Shown in pieces: positions 24,961 through 25,039 of a stretch of DNA of 25,039 nucleotides (positions are counted from its first letter, which is position 1; each line of letters opens with the position of its first letter). The DNA is from Candidatus Kapaibacterium sp. (lineage in GTDB: Bacteria > Bacteroidota > Ignavibacteria > Kapaibacteriales > UBA2268). The stretch spans positions 1 to 25,039 of the forward strand of contig CALHRB010000257.1 in the NCBI GenBank assembly GCA_938038165.1, given 5' to 3'. The notes beneath the pieces were generated by a model. The model searched no databases. It worked only from the letters and a program-made list of their open reading frames with translations, and had not been told where the DNA came from. The position numbers were made by a program, and so were the translations under genes.

Positions 24961-24994
24961 TTTTCTGACACAATTGTAAATTATTTTCACACAA
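24961..24994. repeat. Imperfect direct repeat, copy 2
   Basis: Opens TTTTCTGACAC and closes TAAATTATTTTCACACAA. It matches copy 1 at 24801-24832. The TTAT-T(2-3)-CACA core resembles a DnaA box with extra bases, but no replication gene is near. Confidence 0.5.
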
Positions 24995-25039
24995 TAAAAA
25001 AATAACAAAAGTCAAATAAAAAGGTTAAGCTTTCAAATA

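Larger units (their letters stand above)
24587..25039. other. AT-rich gene-free region upstream of the TPR gene
   Basis: No convincing coding sequence on either strand over about 450 bases. The proximal part holds the TPR-gene promoter and the nested inverted repeat. The distal part is extremely AT-rich with long A and T runs, an imperfect 32-34 nt direct repeat, and a short palindrome, TTATAAT-GT-ATTATAA (24863-24878), which base composition alone could explain. Confidence 0.7.

Noticed and set aside
1..25039. CRISPR arrays, tRNA or rRNA genes, insertion sequences, phage genes
   Set aside because: No regular repeat-spacer pattern, no tRNA-like cloverleaf or rRNA sequence, and no transposase, integrase or phage-type product was found on reading both strands.

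Overview
The window comes from an AT-rich bacterium of the Bacteroidota/Chlorobiota (FCB) group. Five long proteins have an N-terminal signal peptide and a C-terminal domain of the type IX secretion system (T9SS) sorting type. Two promoters fit the Bacteroidota-type consensus (TTG, 19-21 nt, TAnnTTTG). The mixture of strong Shine-Dalgarno sites, Ycf48-type repeats in secreted proteins and an MqnA/MqnD-family protein suggests an Ignavibacteria- or Kapabacteria-like lineage, but that placement is inference.

Layout. Positions 1-9174 are mostly housekeeping: dapA (+), then pth and an mlaD-like MCE gene (minus, 8 nt apart), then a divergent two-gene operon for an aconitase-family hydro-lyase (leuC-like and leuD-like, +). 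A minus-strand gene for a T9SS-exported protein with an IgGFc-binding-type N-terminal domain follows, divergent from a SpoU/TrmH-family RNA methyltransferase and an MqnA/MqnD-family gene (both +).

Positions 9214-23743 are almost wholly occupied by four consecutive minus-strand genes for secreted surface proteins. In transcription order they encode a 2712-residue beta-helix/Ycf48 protein, a 625-residue protein with dockerin-like segments, a 405-residue cohesin-like protein and a 1052-residue protein with a cohesin-like N-terminal region. They are close together or overlapping, a perfect 12-bp hairpin lies between the first two, and a good intrinsic terminator follows the last. Immediately upstream (24586-23846) lies a gene for a membrane-anchored TPR protein (YfgM-like), with a well-formed promoter and a nested inverted repeat in its predicted 5' leader. 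The last 450 bases are very AT-rich, have no gene, and hold an imperfect direct repeat.

How the genes may work together: the cluster looks like a cell-surface or extracellular assembly exported through Sec and the T9SS. Cohesin-like and dockerin-like modules in adjacent genes raise the possibility, unproven, of a non-cellulosomal assembly built on cohesin-dockerin-type contacts, with the giant protein as adhesin or scaffold. The other genes are ordinary metabolism (lysine/peptidoglycan precursor, branched-chain amino acid or related pathway), translation quality control, RNA modification and lipid transport.
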